In this document: positions 27,216 to 37,706 of the stretch, piece after piece
Numbering within the stretch: the stretch's first letter is position 1
How the letters are laid out: each line of letters starts with the position of its first letter
Made by a program: the position numbers and the translations under genes
Notes under the pieces: model-generated
Database searches by the model: none
What the model was told of the DNA's origin: nothing
Seen by the model: the letters and a program-made list of their open reading frames with translations, nothing else
From: Virgibacillus siamensis
GTDB lineage: Bacteria > Bacillota > Bacilli > Bacillales > Amphibacillaceae
NCBI RefSeq assembly: GCF_900162695.1
Contig: NZ_FUIH01000007.1
Span: 3,162,001-3,226,000 of the forward strand
Direction: 5' to 3'
Length of the DNA stretch: 64,000 nt

Positions 27216-27969
27216 TGCTCATCACTTCCTTCGCTAATTCGAGATATACCTCAGCACCTTTGGATTTTGGATCATATTTAATAATAGGCTGACCATGACT
27301 AGGTGCTTCCCCCAATCGGACATTTCTCGGGATGATAGACTTATAGACTTTATCCTGGAAGTACTTTTTAACCTCCTCTGTTACTTGAACACCGAGGTTT
27401 GTTCGGGCATCCAGCATTGTCAGTAAAACACCTTCAATCATCAATTGTTTATTCAAATGTTTTTGAACAAGTCTGATCGTATTCAACAATTGACTTAATC
27501 CCTCTAATGCGTAATACTCGCATTGCACTGGTATCATAACTGTATCAGATGAAGTCAGCGCATTGATTGTCAGCAATCCAAGGGATGGTGGACAGTCTAT
27601 AATGATATAATCATAGTTATCTTTCAAATCATCCAGTGCTTTTTTTAATCTAATTTCCCTTGAAATTGTCGGAACAAGTTCAATTTCGGCCCCTGCCAGT
27701 TGGATTGTTGCAGGGATAATATCAAGATTTTCCATATTAGTAGGTACGCAAACGTTTTCTGCCGGCAGATCTTCAACGAGCACATTATAAATACATTGAT
27801 CCATATCGGCTTTGTTAATGCCGACTCCACTTGTCGCGTTACCTTGTGGGTCAATGTCAACAATCAATACTTTATTATTGAAATGTGCAAGTCCTGCGCT
27901 AAGATTTACCGATGATGTTGTTTTTCCTACGCCACCCTTTTGATTTGCAATGGCAATAATTTTTCCCAT
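27196..27969 (-). CDS. soj: Chromosome partitioning ATPase ParA (Soj)
   Basis: 257 aa. Deviant Walker A KGGVGKTTSSVNLSAGL, Walker A' region VLIVDIDPQGNATSG, Walker B YIIIDCPPSLG. Soj acts with Spo0J in origin segregation and controls DnaA activity. The start was moved to the ATG of MGKIIAIANQKGG because AGGTGG stands 8 nt before it; a GTG four codons upstream overlaps that site. Confidence 0.97.
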   Translation of the reverse strand: MGKIIAIANQKGGVGKTTSSVNLSAGLAHFNNKVLIVDIDPQGNATSGVGINKADMDQCIYNVLVEDLPAENVCVPTNMENLDIIPATIQLAGAEIELVPTISREIRLKKALDDLKDNYDYIIIDCPPSLGLLTINALTSSDTVMIPVQCEYYALEGLSQLLNTIRLVQKHLNKQLMIEGVLLTMLDARTNLGVQVTEEVKKYFQDKVYKSIIPRNVRLGEAPSHGQPIIKYDPKSKGAEVYLELAKEVMSSGERVR

Positions 27970-28073
27970 GCTGTCACCCACCTAAACTCTATACGTATTA
28001 TTTTACCACTTTTTTTGTCAAAATACCTCAAATTTTTGGCTATTGTTAGGAAAAAGTAATCTTATTCAGGGGA

Positions 28074-28112
28074 ATGAAAAACCACCCATCTTTCCGGCAA
28101 AGATGAATGGTA
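28074..28112 (-). terminator. noc terminator
   Basis: Minus strand CATCTTTGCCGGAAAGATG hairpin extended by CCA..TGG-type pairs and followed by TTTTTC, about 40 nt after the noc stop. It separates noc from soj. Confidence 0.7.
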
Positions 28113-28148
28113 TTATATAGGCCTATGAATCTTATATAATGGAAACTA

Positions 28149-29009
28149 TTATTTCTTTTTCGGTATTTTTATCGTAATCTGATAGAAGTCATCTTCATCC
28201 TGCTCATCTGTTTCCACATCAATTCCCGTTTTGGAAACCATATTCAATGATTGATGAATCGTATTCATTGCTATGCGGATATCTTTATTGACACCTTTTA
28301 ATTTCGGCTTCTTTTTGGCTGTTTTTTCGTTTGGCTTGTCCAGTTTTGCAATATATTCCTCTGTTTGCTTCACATTCAACTGTTTTTCCCTTATAGCCTT
28401 TAAAACATCAAGCTGTTTTTCCGGATCACTGACTTTAATCAATGCCCGTGCATGCCTTTCCGTAATTTCTTTGTCCAATACGGCCTGCTGTACATCGGCA
28501 GGCAGTTTCAACAATCGCAGTTTATTCGCAATCGTCGACTGATTTTTCCCCAACCGCTGTGCCAATGCCTCCTGTGTCAACTCCTGAAATTCCAGTAAAC
28601 TTTCATATGCCTGTGCTTCCTCAATAACCGTCAGTTCTTCGCGCTGCAAGTTCTCAATCAGTGCCACAGAAGCGGTTTCGGCATCCGACATTTCACGGGT
28701 GATTGCAGGGATTCGTTCCCATTCCAATGTTTGAACAGCTCGCCATCTGCGTTCACCTGCAATGATTTCATAACCATCCTTATCATCCAATTTACGGACA
28801 ATAATTGGTTGAATCATTCCATGTGTATGTATCGTTTGAGCAAGTTCATTTATCTTTTCTTCATTAAAAATTGAACGCGGTTGAAATCTGTTCGGTTCAA
28901 TTTTTTCAACAAGAAGCTGTTCCACTTCGTTCGGATTATATGTTTCTTCATTCGATATGGAATTGGATTTATCCCCTTTGCCGAATAGCCGGTTAAAAGG
29001 ACTTGCCAT
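28149..29009 (-). CDS. noc: Nucleoid occlusion protein Noc
   Basis: 286 aa ParB paralogue that binds its own palindrome and membrane to block Z-ring assembly over the nucleoid. The N-terminal [12 protein letters not shown] fits the amphipathic membrane-targeting helix. CTP-binding motif [13 protein letters not shown]; helix-turn-helix [26 protein letters not shown] differs from Spo0J in the recognition helix (NQSTIANK against SRSHIANI), as known for Noc versus ParB specificity. ATG chosen with AAAGGTGG upstream; an in-frame TTG lies two codons earlier. Confidence 0.95.
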   Translation of the reverse strand: MASPFNRLFGKGDKSNSISNEETYNPNEVEQLLVEKIEPNRFQPRSIFNEEKINELAQTIHTHGMIQPIIVRKLDDKDGYEIIAGERRWRAVQTLEWERIPAITREMSDAETASVALIENLQREELTVIEEAQAYESLLEFQELTQEALAQRLGKNQSTIANKLRLLKLPADVQQAVLDKEITERHARALIKVSDPEKQLDVLKAIREKQLNVKQTEEYIAKLDKPNEKTAKKKPKLKGVNKDIRIAMNTIHQSLNMVSKTGIDVETDEQDEDDFYQITIKIPKKK

Positions 29010-29061
29010 ATTCAAGCACCACCTTTGACTCGTACGTTGTAACGATCCCTATTTTTAAAAA

Positions 29062-29077
29062 TGTTCCACGTGAAACA
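29062..29077 (+). promoter_or_regulatory. parS: parS site upstream of noc
   Basis: TGTTCCACGTGAAACA, an exact canonical 16-bp parS, in the gap between rsmG and noc. With the site at 25142 it brackets soj-spo0J-noc. Confidence 0.95.
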
Positions 29078-29173
29078 TTACTCATCTCTGATTAAATTCT
29101 AACTCTATTTTATCATATGTACAGTTGAAAGAGTATGTATATGCGAAATTATATCATGACAACAATGAGCTTG

Positions 29174-29890
29174 TTATGATATAGGATCTTTATTCGGCAG
29201 TCCGGGTTTGCGCGGATATTTATTCGGTGTCTTCCGTTTTTTACCGATTACGATTACTGAACGTTCACTGTCTTCAACCGGTAGTGTAAACGTATTGATA
29301 GATTCCAATTTTCCGCCAAGAATTTCAATCGCTGAGGCTGCATCATTTAATTCTTCTTCAGCCTGAGCGCCTTTCATTGCAATAAATACACCATTTTTCT
29401 TTGTTAGTGGCAAACATAATTCACTCAAAACGGACATTCGTGCAACAGCACGGGCTGTTACAATATCATAAGATTCACGGAATTTATTGTTTTTTCCAAA
29501 TGTTTCTGCCCTGTCATGATAAAATGCAACATTTTCAAGCTCAAGATCCGCTGCAAGTTGATTCAGGAAATTAATTCGTTTTTTCAATGAGTCAACGATG
29601 GTTACCCGTAACCGGGGGAAACATATTTTGAGCGGGATGCTCGGGAACCCGGCCCCGGCACCCACATCACAAATATGTGCATCCTTCGTAAAATCATAAT
29701 AAAATGCAGCAGAAATTGAGTCAAAGAAATGCTTTAAATAAACATCTTCCCTGCTTTTTAATGCAGTCAGATTAATTTTTTCGTTCCATTCGGACAATGT
29801 TTCAAAATAACGGCTAAATTGCTGCAGCTGATCATCGTTTAATTGTATGCGATGCTGGCGCAATGCCTCCATAAATTGATCTGGATTCAT
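29174..29890 (-). CDS. rsmG: 16S rRNA (guanine527-N7)-methyltransferase RsmG
   Basis: 238 aa. SAM-dependent enzyme making m7G527 in 16S rRNA; its loss gives low-level streptomycin resistance in other bacteria. Motif I is [36 protein letters not shown] and [13 protein letters not shown] are typical. It follows mnmG by 19 nt in the conserved mnmE-mnmG-rsmG order. Confidence 0.96.
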   Translation of the reverse strand: MNPDQFMEALRQHRIQLNDDQLQQFSRYFETLSEWNEKINLTALKSREDVYLKHFFDSISAAFYYDFTKDAHICDVGAGAGFPSIPLKICFPRLRVTIVDSLKKRINFLNQLAADLELENVAFYHDRAETFGKNNKFRESYDIVTARAVARMSVLSELCLPLTKKNGVFIAMKGAQAEEELNDAASAIEILGGKLESINTFTLPVEDSERSVIVIGKKRKTPNKYPRKPGLPNKDPIS

Positions 29891-29909
29891 AAACGGAACT
29901 CCTCACTCA

Positions 29910-31796
29910 TTAATTAGCAACCCGTGCAACATTACCTTGTTCAATATAAATCAACAAAATGGAGATATCTGACGGGTTAACGCCGGAAATTCGTGATGCC
30001 TGGCCAACAGAGAGCGGACGTACTTTTTTAAGTTTTTCTCTTGCTTCTGTTGCGATACCGCTAATCGCATCATAATCGATCTTTTCCGGTATTTTCTTGT
30101 CTTCCATTTTAAGCATGCGTTCAACTTGCTCATTCGCTTTTTTAATATATCCTTCATACTTAATTTGAATTTCCACCTGCTCACGAACAACTTCAGGCAG
30201 TTCCGGATTCGGCTCAATAACAGTTTCAAGCATGTCATATGTGATTTCCGGACGTTTCAGAAGATCATAAGCACGCACTGCCTCTTTTAATGGCGTGCCC
30301 TTCGCATCCTTCATCATTTGCTGGACCGGTTCTTCCGGTTTCAAAATTATTTTGAACAGGCGATTTTTCTCTTCTTCCACTAACCGATTTTTTTCGATAT
30401 ATTTGTTGTAACGTTCCTCTTTAATCAAACCAAGTTTGTACCCGATTTCGGTCATTCGCAAATCGGCATTGTCATGACGGAGCAAAAGACGATATTCGGC
30501 ACGGGAGGTCAATAAACGATATGGTTCATTTGTCCCTTTTGTCACAAGATCATCAATCAATACGCCAATATATGCCTGTGAACGATCTAAAATCAAAGGT
30601 TCCTTCCCAAGCACTTTGGATGCTGCATTAATACCAGCCATGATTCCTTGTGCAGCTGCTTCCTCATAACCCGATGTGCCATTTATTTGACCGGCTGTAT
30701 ATAATCCGGGAATATTTTTCAATTCCAATGTCGGCCACAGCTGGGTCGGAACAATTGCATCATATTCAATTGCATATCCGGCACGCATGATCTCCGCATT
30801 TTCCAGCCCTGGTACGGATTTCACCATGTCATGCTGAATATATTCCGGCAATGATGTGGATAGCCCCTGTACATAAACCTCTTCAGTATCTCTTCCCTCC
30901 GGCTCAAGGAAAATCTGATGACGCGGCTTGTCATTAAACCGGACAATTTTATCCTCAATTGATGGACAATATCTCGGACCAGTTCCCCGTTTCATACCGG
31001 AATACATCGCAGACAATGATAAATTATCGTTAATGATTTGGTGTGTAAACTCATTTGTATAAGTGAGCCAGCATGGAATCTGATCTGTTATATACTCTGT
31101 CGTCTCATATGAAAATGCCCGCAGTTTTTCATCGCCCGGCTGTATTTCAGTCTTGGAATAATCAATCGTATGACTGTTCACTCTTGGTGGTGTACCTGTT
31201 TTAAAACGGGTCAGTTCAATTCCAAGTTCCTCAAGATACTCTGAAAGCTTAATGGATGCACGCTGATTGTTTGGACCACTTTCATATTCCAAGTCCCCCA
31301 TCAACACTTTTCCGCGCATAAAAGTACCTGTTGTTACAATAACAGTTTCGGCATGATATGCTGCTTTTGTTTCCGTAATTACACCTTTACATACACCGTC
31401 TTCCATAATGAGTTCATTAACCATACCTTGCCTTAGTGTTAAATTTTCTTCATTTTCCAGTACATGTTTCATTTCTTTTATATATAAAGGCTTATCAGCT
31501 TGTGCCCGCAAAGCTTGCACTGCCGGTCCTTTTCCTGTGTTCAGCATGCGCATCTGGATATGCGTTTTATCAATTACTTTGGCCATTACACCGCCAAGTG
31601 CATCGATTTCACGGACAACGATTCCTTTAGCCGGTCCACCCAATGACGGATTACACGGCATGAACGCAACCATATCCAGGTTCAATGTCAGCATTAACGT
31701 TTTGGCACCCATACGAGCTGCGGCTACACCGGCTTCAACTCCCGCATGTCCGGCACCAATTACAATAACGTCATAACGCCCTGCATCATATACCAT
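29910..31796 (-). CDS. mnmG: tRNA uridine-5-carboxymethylaminomethyl modification enzyme MnmG
   Basis: 628 aa, the same length as B. subtilis GidA. FAD-binding motif [21 protein letters not shown] at the N-terminus, [24 protein letters not shown], and [19 protein letters not shown] near 370-390; helical C-terminus. With MnmE it makes cmnm5U34 in tRNAs. ATG at 31796 with AAAGG upstream is preferred over an in-frame GTG at 31805. About 65 nt after mnmE. Confidence 0.97.
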   Translation of the reverse strand: MVYDAGRYDVIVIGAGHAGVEAGVAAARMGAKTLMLTLNLDMVAFMPCNPSLGGPAKGIVVREIDALGGVMAKVIDKTHIQMRMLNTGKGPAVQALRAQADKPLYIKEMKHVLENEENLTLRQGMVNELIMEDGVCKGVITETKAAYHAETVIVTTGTFMRGKVLMGDLEYESGPNNQRASIKLSEYLEELGIELTRFKTGTPPRVNSHTIDYSKTEIQPGDEKLRAFSYETTEYITDQIPCWLTYTNEFTHQIINDNLSLSAMYSGMKRGTGPRYCPSIEDKIVRFNDKPRHQIFLEPEGRDTEEVYVQGLSTSLPEYIQHDMVKSVPGLENAEIMRAGYAIEYDAIVPTQLWPTLELKNIPGLYTAGQINGTSGYEEAAAQGIMAGINAASKVLGKEPLILDRSQAYIGVLIDDLVTKGTNEPYRLLTSRAEYRLLLRHDNADLRMTEIGYKLGLIKEERYNKYIEKNRLVEEEKNRLFKIILKPEEPVQQMMKDAKGTPLKEAVRAYDLLKRPEITYDMLETVIEPNPELPEVVREQVEIQIKYEGYIKKANEQVERMLKMEDKKIPEKIDYDAISGIATEAREKLKKVRPLSVGQASRISGVNPSDISILLIYIEQGNVARVAN

Positions 31797-31861
31797 TTTT
31801 TTCACCCTTTCTAAATTAAAAGAAGATCTATTTTAAGCAATGCCCGACTCCGGCACATTTC

Positions 31862-33238
31862 TTATTTCCCTAGGCAAAACTGTGAAAATAATTGATCAAT
31901 CAAACTGTCACTTGCTGTATCACCAATGATCTCACCCAAGAATTCCCACGTTCTCGTTACATCTATCTGTACTATATCAAGCGGCATATTCATTTCCAGG
32001 CTTGCCATGGCATCCTCAAGCGCCTGCTTCGCCTGTTTCAGTAATTGAATATGTCTGATATTGGATACATATGTTAAATCGCCTGTATCAATTTCACCTG
32101 CAAAAAAAGTTTGGGCAATTGCGGACTCCAATTCATCAATCCCCTCTTCCTTAATTAATGAAGTTGTGATGATCGGGTTACCCTCTGCAAGTTTTTCAAC
32201 CTGCTGCAAATCGAGTTTGGGCTCAAGATCCATTTTATTTACAATCACAATATAATCAAGACCCTGTATTGCTTCAAACAATTTTTCATCTTCTACCGAC
32301 AATTCTTCATTGTTATTTAAGACAAATAAAATCAGATCGGATTCTTTCAGGACTTGCCGGGATCGTTCGACACCAATTTTCTCCACGATATCCTCTGTCT
32401 CACGAATTCCTGCTGTATCGACAAGCCTCAGCGGAACTCCCCGGACATTTACATATTCTTCGATAATATCCCGTGTTGTTCCGGGCACCTCAGTCACAAT
32501 TGCTTTATTTTCCTGAACAAGTGAATTCATCAGGGATGATTTTCCGACATTCGGTCTGCCGATAATTGCGGTTGCCAAACCTTCACGTAAAATTTTTCCC
32601 TGCTTAGCAACCTGGAGCAGCTCCTCAATCTCACGATGCACTTCCTTCGTCTTTTTCTGCATCATTTCATTCGACATTTCCTCAACATCATCATATTCCG
32701 GATAATCAATATTCACTTCCACATGTGCGACCGTCTCCAGCAAATCTTGTCGATAACGCTGGATCAGCGATGACAATCGTCCATCCATTTGTTTCAGTGC
32801 CACTGACATCGCCTTGTCGGTTTTGGCGCGAATCAGATCCATGACCGCTTCGGCCTGTGACAAATCAATCCTGCCATGCAGAAAGGCACGCTTTGTAAAT
32901 TCTCCCGGTTCAGCGATTCGTACCCCTTTACCAAGCATTATCTCCAGCACCCTGTTCACTGATACTAAGCCGCCATGACAATTGATTTCGACAATGTCTT
33001 CACGTGTGAATGTTTTTGGCGCACGCATAACTGAAACCATTACTTCCTCAGCAACTTCATTCGTTTCCGGATCCATTATTTTTCCATAATGCATCGTATG
33101 TGATTCAACTTCGACTAGATTTTTTCCTTCAAACACTGAAGCTGCAACAGAAATCGCCTCCGGTCCGCTTAACCGCACAATTGCAATTGCCCCTTCACCA
33201 ATTGGTGTCGAAATCGCTGTAATTGTATCTGTTTCCAC
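31862..33238 (-). CDS. mnmE: tRNA modification GTPase MnmE
   Basis: 458 aa. N-terminal tetrahydrofolate-binding domain (about 1-120), helical domain with an inserted G domain (about 220-380): P-loop [40 protein letters not shown]. It ends in the essential C-terminal CLGK. Dimeric partner of MnmG. GTG start. A back-to-back DnaA-box pair lies about 110 nt upstream. Confidence 0.97.
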   Translation of the reverse strand: METDTITAISTPIGEGAIAIVRLSGPEAISVAASVFEGKNLVEVESHTMHYGKIMDPETNEVAEEVMVSVMRAPKTFTREDIVEINCHGGLVSVNRVLEIMLGKGVRIAEPGEFTKRAFLHGRIDLSQAEAVMDLIRAKTDKAMSVALKQMDGRLSSLIQRYRQDLLETVAHVEVNIDYPEYDDVEEMSNEMMQKKTKEVHREIEELLQVAKQGKILREGLATAIIGRPNVGKSSLMNSLVQENKAIVTEVPGTTRDIIEEYVNVRGVPLRLVDTAGIRETEDIVEKIGVERSRQVLKESDLILFVLNNNEELSVEDEKLFEAIQGLDYIVIVNKMDLEPKLDLQQVEKLAEGNPIITTSLIKEEGIDELESAIAQTFFAGEIDTGDLTYVSNIRHIQLLKQAKQALEDAMASLEMNMPLDIVQIDVTRTWEFLGEIIGDTASDSLIDQLFSQFCLGK

Positions 33239-33342
33239 TCATCTCACCCCATTTCTATCCACATGTTCATATCTATAAAAACACCCATTTATTTTAATGT
33301 CACTAACTAAATAGAATATCACAAAATCCAACAAAAATAAAC

Positions 33343-33360
33343 TTATCCACATGTGGACAA
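33343..33360. promoter_or_regulatory. Inverted DnaA-box pair upstream of mnmE
   Basis: TTATCCACA (33343-33351, perfect consensus) directly abuts TGTGGACAA (33352-33360, one mismatch on the other strand), forming an 18-bp near-palindrome in the jag-mnmE gap, 2.4 kb from the main origin cluster. Confidence 0.6.
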
Positions 33361-33454
33361 TTTGAGGCACTTGGCATCTCCTGAATTTTGTCGAATTTTC
33401 TTCAAGTATGTGGTTCGGCAATTTTTGCGATTTGTCATTTCGGGTTTTAAAGAC

Positions 33455-33486
33455 AAAAAAATACCCCCGGACATTTCCAGGAGTAT
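33455..33486 (-). terminator. Terminator of the yidC-jag transcript
   Basis: Minus strand ATACTCCTGGA, AATG loop, TCCGGGGGTAT (11 pairs with some G-T), then TTTTTTT, about 13 nt after the jag stop. Confidence 0.85.
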
Positions 33487-33498
33487 GATTGAGTTCTT

Positions 33499-34113
33499 TT
33501 ATGGCTTAATCACAATATGCCGATGTGGTTCCACACCATCGGAATACGTGGATACCTTACCTTTTCCCTGCAAGGCACTATGAATTATTTTACGTTCAAA
33601 TGCAGGCATTGGTTCAAGTGCCACTTTTTTATTTAAACGAACAGCCTTCTCGGACATCTTGACGGCCAATGATTCCAAGGTATCTTTCCGCCTTTGTCTA
33701 TACCCTTCAGCATCAACCGTTACGGTATAATACTGTTTGCCGTCTTTGTTTAAAACGAGATGAACCAGGTATTGAAGCGCATTTAATGTTTGTCCGCGCT
33801 TACCGATCAATAGAGCGATTTTTTCACCGGACAAATCAAATGTGACATGATTGCCTTCCACAGCAGTTGTTACTATTGTTTCAACATTCAATTTATCAGT
33901 TACTTCCTTTAAATAAGTTTCCGTACGTTCAATCTGATTTTTGACCATTATTACTTTTACGATTGCACGTTTGGATCCGAATACGCCCAATAAACCTTTT
34001 TTACCTTCATCAATCACTTCAACTTCCACATGGTCCCTGGTTGTGTCTAACTGCTCTAATGCTGATTGGACCGCTTCTTCAACAGTTTGTCCGCTGGCAG
34101 TTATTTCCCTCAC
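33499..34113 (-). CDS. jag: RNA-binding protein KhpB/Jag (SpoIIIJ-associated)
   Basis: 204 aa. Jag N-terminal domain (about 1-50, MREITASGQTVEEAVQSALE), a basic linker, KH domain (about 75-150) with GKRGQTLNALQYLVHLV, and R3H domain (about 150-204) ending PHRHIVIKP. Jag pairs with KhpA in RNA binding and wall and division control in other Firmicutes. Its GTG start overlaps the yidC stop by 1 nt. Confidence 0.95.
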   Translation of the reverse strand: MREITASGQTVEEAVQSALEQLDTTRDHVEVEVIDEGKKGLLGVFGSKRAIVKVIMVKNQIERTETYLKEVTDKLNVETIVTTAVEGNHVTFDLSGEKIALLIGKRGQTLNALQYLVHLVLNKDGKQYYTVTVDAEGYRQRRKDTLESLAVKMSEKAVRLNKKVALEPMPAFERKIIHSALQGKGKVSTYSDGVEPHRHIVIKP

Positions 34114-34880
34114 TATTTGTCGCCTCCAGTTTTAGCATCTTTCATCATTGGCTTGCGAATAAAAATAGTCTGCGCCACCATGAATACGTTACCGACAACC
34201 CAATACAGTGCAAGTGCAGCCGGGAAGAAAAATGCAAAAACCGTAATCATGATTGGCATAACATACATCATAATCATCATTTGCGGGTTTTGTGATGCCG
34301 GGCTTCCCGCCATCATCAGTTTCTGTTGCAGGAACGTTGCCCCACCTGCAATCAGCGGTAAAATATAAAACGGATCTGGTTGTCCTAATTCAAACCATAA
34401 AAAGCTGTGTTCCTGAATTGGTTCATACCGCATAATCGCATGATAAATTGCAATTAAAATCGGCATTTGTACAAAAATTGGCAGACATCCTGCAAGCGGG
34501 TTAACCCCATGCTTCTGAAACAATGCCATCGTCTCCTGCTGCAATTTTTGCTGTGTATTAGCATCTTTTGAACTGTATTTCTTTTGAATTTCTTTTAACT
34601 CAGGCTGGATGTCCTGCATCGCCTTGGAGCTTTTCAGCTGTTTTACGTTTAGCGGCAAAAGCACCAAACGAATAATGATCGTTACAATAATAATCGCCAG
34701 TCCATAATTTCCATTAAACAATTCAGCGAAATATGAAATGAACTGTGCCATTGGCCATACAAACCATTCAGCCCAAATTCCCTCTGTTTTATCGCTAATT
34801 GGGGCGTTATAATTTGTACAACCGGATAAAACCGCAAGCAACCCTGTCAGGATTACAAGCAATAAAACCTTTTTACGCAA
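34113..34880 (-). CDS. spoIIIJ: Membrane protein insertase YidC1 / SpoIIIJ
   Basis: 255 aa. Signal peptide with lipobox (LSGC, about residue 21), then five membrane helices typical of Gram-positive YidC; the conserved Arg near 72 lies in [18 protein letters not shown], followed by [19 protein letters not shown]. Inserts membrane proteins and, as SpoIIIJ, is required for engulfed-forespore SigG activity in B. subtilis. TTG start with AAGGAGG. Coupled to jag. Confidence 0.96.
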   Translation of the reverse strand: MRKKVLLLVILTGLLAVLSGCTNYNAPISDKTEGIWAEWFVWPMAQFISYFAELFNGNYGLAIIIVTIIIRLVLLPLNVKQLKSSKAMQDIQPELKEIQKKYSSKDANTQQKLQQETMALFQKHGVNPLAGCLPIFVQMPILIAIYHAIMRYEPIQEHSFLWFELGQPDPFYILPLIAGGATFLQQKLMMAGSPASQNPQMMIMMYVMPIMITVFAFFFPAALALYWVVGNVFMVAQTIFIRKPMMKDAKTGGDK

Positions 34881-34998
34881 TTTATTTCCTCCTTACTGAT
34901 CAAACCAAAAAACATGTCCGACTGTATAAGCATTTAATCTATATGTACTCACTTTAATTGTAGTTTATCATTAAATCAATGCAAGATTCTATATAAAA

Positions 34999-35343
34999 TT
35001 ATTTCTTCATCAATAATCGTTCTTTTGACAGTACATGAATCAGACTTTTCTTCACTTCATGGAAGTTCATCTGCTTAGTAGGCTGCCGGGCTATTACAAC
35101 AATATCATACTCCGGTTTCATGCGACTTTCCAGTTCATGCAGGCTTTGACGCAAATAGCGTTTTATCCGGTTTCGTGTTACTGCATTGCCGATTTTTTTC
35201 CCTACTGAAAGCCCAACCCGAAAATGGCTCTGGTCCACCTTCTTCATATAATAGATGACCAGCTGGCGATTCGCAAAAGACTTTCCATGCTTAAATACGT
35301 ATTGAAATTGTTTATTATCCTTTATACGGAAAATCTTCTTCAT
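34999..35343 (-). CDS. rnpA: Ribonuclease P protein component
   Basis: 114 aa. [26 protein letters not shown] and the RNR motif in [16 protein letters not shown] bind RNase P RNA. The frame is open 23 codons further upstream, but AAGGTG stands before this ATG and the length matches the family. Follows rpmH. Confidence 0.97.
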   Translation of the reverse strand: MKKIFRIKDNKQFQYVFKHGKSFANRQLVIYYMKKVDQSHFRVGLSVGKKIGNAVTRNRIKRYLRQSLHELESRMKPEYDIVVIARQPTKQMNFHEVKKSLIHVLSKERLLMKK

Positions 35344-35431
35344 CACTATCACCTTAAAATTGCTGATTTCACATTCAATATAAGCAGATGACATACACTT
35401 CACTTCTAGCAAAAGTACAACATCTGCCTAG

Positions 35432-35460
35432 AAAAAAGACCACTGAGATCTTTTCAGTGG
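35432..35460 (-). terminator. Hairpin terminator/attenuator between rpmH and rnpA
   Basis: Minus strand CCACTGA, AAAGATC, TCAGTGG, then TCTTTTTT directly after the rpmH stop. It should reduce read-through, giving far more L34 than RnpA. Confidence 0.8.
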
Positions 35461-35461
35461 C

Positions 35462-35596
<135 letters not shown>

Positions 35597-35662
35597 TTAT
35601 CTTGCACCTCCCTAAGGAATTAAAATCTATACTAAAAATGTTCCTTTTAGACAGTCTAGGTA

Positions 35663-35692
35663 ATTATACGGAAAAAATGTAGCATCTGTCAA
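35663..35692 (-). promoter_or_regulatory. rpmH promoter
   Basis: Minus strand TTGACA, 18 nt, TATAAT: both hexamers are perfect. It lies about 70 nt before rpmH and faces away from the DnaA-box cluster. Confidence 0.85.
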
Positions 35693-35709
35693 CTTTATCA
35701 CGAATTTTT

Positions 35710-36049
35710 TTATCCACAGTCCATTGTTGTTTCATTTTTTCGCCTAAATTTCTATCCACAACAATTATCGACAATATAATCACAAAATATAGTGTTGTTG
35801 ATAGCTTTTGTCTACAACTGGTGGAAATTGTGGATAACTGTCGAAAATGCATTGCAACAATTGATTTTATTTGGTATTATTATTGTGTTTTAACATGTGG
35901 AAAAAGATCTCGTCCGAACATTTTATCCACAAATTGTGGATAGTCTGTGGACAGTTGTTCACACATCTGTTTAAACACTTATCAACAAAACTGTGGATTT
36001 CGTATATAACTACAACAATTTCTTTACATGCCTGCGTTTTTTATCCACA
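35710..36049. promoter_or_regulatory. oriC: oriC upstream DnaA-box cluster
   Basis: Perfect TTATCCACA at 35710, 35923 and 36041 (plus) and 35829-35837 (minus). Near matches are at 35752 (CTATCCACA), 35765 (TTATCGACA), 35935-35943 (TGTGGATAG), 35946-35954 (TGTGGACAG), 35979 (TTATCAACA) and 35992-36000 (TGTGGATTT). This corresponds to the incA/incB part of the B. subtilis bipartite origin and overlaps the dnaA promoter region. Confidence 0.93.
35852..35880 (+). promoter_or_regulatory. Candidate dnaA promoter
   Basis: TTGCAA, 17 nt, TATTAT. Several DnaA boxes lie between it and the dnaA start, which would give autoregulation. The leader would be about 280 nt. Confidence 0.5.
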
Positions 36050-36166
36050 TCCAAAAAAATAACAATCATGTAAATTACATCGTAATACCTTTCCATCTTT
36101 CAAACTATCAATGAAGGATTGAGAGAGGTTTTTTCTATCACTTATACCAAATGAAAGGGGTGAATT

Positions 36167-37522
36167 ATGTTGGAAAACATCAATGAGCTTTGGACAGCGG
36201 CCTTGGAAAAAATAGAAGAAAAAATCAGCAAACCAAGCTTCGATACATGGCTCAAAAATACAAAAGCCGAATCGTTACAAGGAGATACACTGATTGTTTC
36301 AGCTCCCAATGAGTTTGCACGTGATTGGCTGGAAGGAAGATACACACAGCTGATTAACGAAATATTGACAGAAATTACCGGATCCAACCTGTCCACCCAA
36401 TTCATTATTCCGGAAACCCAGGAACAGTCGGAAGATATAAAAGCACCGCCTAAAAAGATTCATACATTGAATGGCAATGACGGTTCAAACGCCTCCAAAA
36501 CGATGCTGAATTCCAAGTACACATTCGATACATTTGTTATTGGATCAGGTAACCGATTTGCACATGCAGCTTCACTTGCAGTTGCCGAAGCACCGGCTAA
36601 AGCATATAACCCGCTGTTTATCTATGGGGGTGTAGGACTCGGTAAAACACACCTGATGCATGCAATCGGACACTACATTCGAGACCACAATCCAGAGGCA
36701 AACGTGGTCTATTTATCATCCGAAAAGTTCACAAATGAATTTATTAACTCCATCATGGATAATAAAGCTGCCAATTTTCGAAATAAGTACCGGAATGTCG
36801 ATATTCTTCTAATTGATGATATTCAATTTCTCGCTGGGAAAGAACAAACACAGGAAGAATTTTTCCATACGTTCAATACATTACATGAAGAAAATAAACA
36901 GATTATTATTTCCAGTGATCGTCCGCCAAAAGAAATACCAACCTTGGAAGACCGGTTACGTTCACGATTCGAATGGGGTCTTATAACAGACATTACACCA
37001 CCGGATCTGGAAACAAGGACAGCCATTTTGCGAAAAAAAGCAAAAGCGGAAGGACTGGATATTCCAAATGAAGTAATGCTTTATATTGCCAATCAAATTG
37101 ATACCAACATCCGGGAACTTGAAGGTGCACTGATACGGATTGTTGCTTATTCATCACTGGTTAATCAGGATATTGATGCACAACTTGCTGCGGATGCACT
37201 GAAAGATATCATACCAAGCAATAAGCCTCGTACCATTACAATCAACCGGATTCAGGAAACAGTTGGAGAGAAATACAATGTAAAACTGGAAGATATGCTC
37301 GCCAAAAAACGAACGAAAACAATCGCTTTTCCGCGGCAGATTGCTATGTATTTATCAAGGGAAATGACCGATTTCTCACTGCCAAAAATAGGAGAAGAAT
37401 TTGGAGGACGTGATCACACAACCGTCATTCATGCGCATGAAAAAATCACGAAAATGATGGAAAATGATACGCTTCTGCACAAAGATATTGAAGAAATTAA
37501 GGAACAATTAAAGTCGTTCTGA
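36167..37522 (+). CDS. dnaA: Chromosomal replication initiator DnaA
   Basis: 451 aa. Domain I (about 1-80, [23 protein letters not shown]) for self-association and DnaD/SirA-type contacts; a variable linker; domain III AAA+ with Walker [14 protein letters not shown] (about 150) and Walker [14 protein letters not shown]; sensor and arginine-finger regions; domain IV DnaA-box reader with [12 protein letters not shown] and [24 protein letters not shown] precedes the ATG. Flanked on both sides by DnaA boxes. Confidence 0.99.
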   Translation: MLENINELWTAALEKIEEKISKPSFDTWLKNTKAESLQGDTLIVSAPNEFARDWLEGRYTQLINEILTEITGSNLSTQFIIPETQEQSEDIKAPPKKIHTLNGNDGSNASKTMLNSKYTFDTFVIGSGNRFAHAASLAVAEAPAKAYNPLFIYGGVGLGKTHLMHAIGHYIRDHNPEANVVYLSSEKFTNEFINSIMDNKAANFRNKYRNVDILLIDDIQFLAGKEQTQEEFFHTFNTLHEENKQIIISSDRPPKEIPTLEDRLRSRFEWGLITDITPPDLETRTAILRKKAKAEGLDIPNEVMLYIANQIDTNIRELEGALIRIVAYSSLVNQDIDAQLAADALKDIIPSNKPRTITINRIQETVGEKYNVKLEDMLAKKRTKTIAFPRQIAMYLSREMTDFSLPKIGEEFGGRDHTTVIHAHEKITKMMENDTLLHKDIEEIKEQLKSF

Positions 37523-37541
37523 TTTATCCTCTTGTGATTAA

Positions 37542-37624
37542 TGTGAATAAAAGGACCAAACTTATAAACAGTCTATCCACATGTGAATAACTTTTGTTTA
37601 AATGCATTTATGGAGTTATCCACA
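37542..37624. promoter_or_regulatory. oriC: oriC downstream DnaA-box cluster (dnaA-dnaN)
   Basis: TGTGAATAA (37542), CTATCCACA (37573), TGTGAATAA (37582) and perfect TTATCCACA (37616). Equivalent to incC of B. subtilis. The last box adjoins the DnaA-trio stretch and should load DnaA for strand opening. Confidence 0.88.
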
Positions 37625-37636
37625 TAATCACAGTCC

Positions 37637-37675
37637 TTATTACTATTATTACTATATTTTATAAATAAAAGATAA
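37637..37675. promoter_or_regulatory. DnaA-trio element and AT-rich unwinding region
   Basis: From 37637 the plus strand reads TTA TTA CTA TTA TTA CTA, i.e. six 3'-(A/G)AT-5' trios on the other strand, then TATTTTATAAATAAAAGAT. The order DnaA box, short spacer, trios, AT-rich DNA matches the basal unwinding system described for B. subtilis. Confidence 0.8.
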
Positions 37676-37706
37676 CTATATGTGCGAAAAAAGGAGAATA
37701 AATTCA

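Noticed and set aside
36127..36150. TTGAGA...TATACC as a dnaA promoter
   Set aside because: It would place the transcript start inside the dnaA ribosome site; the pair at 35852-35880 is better.
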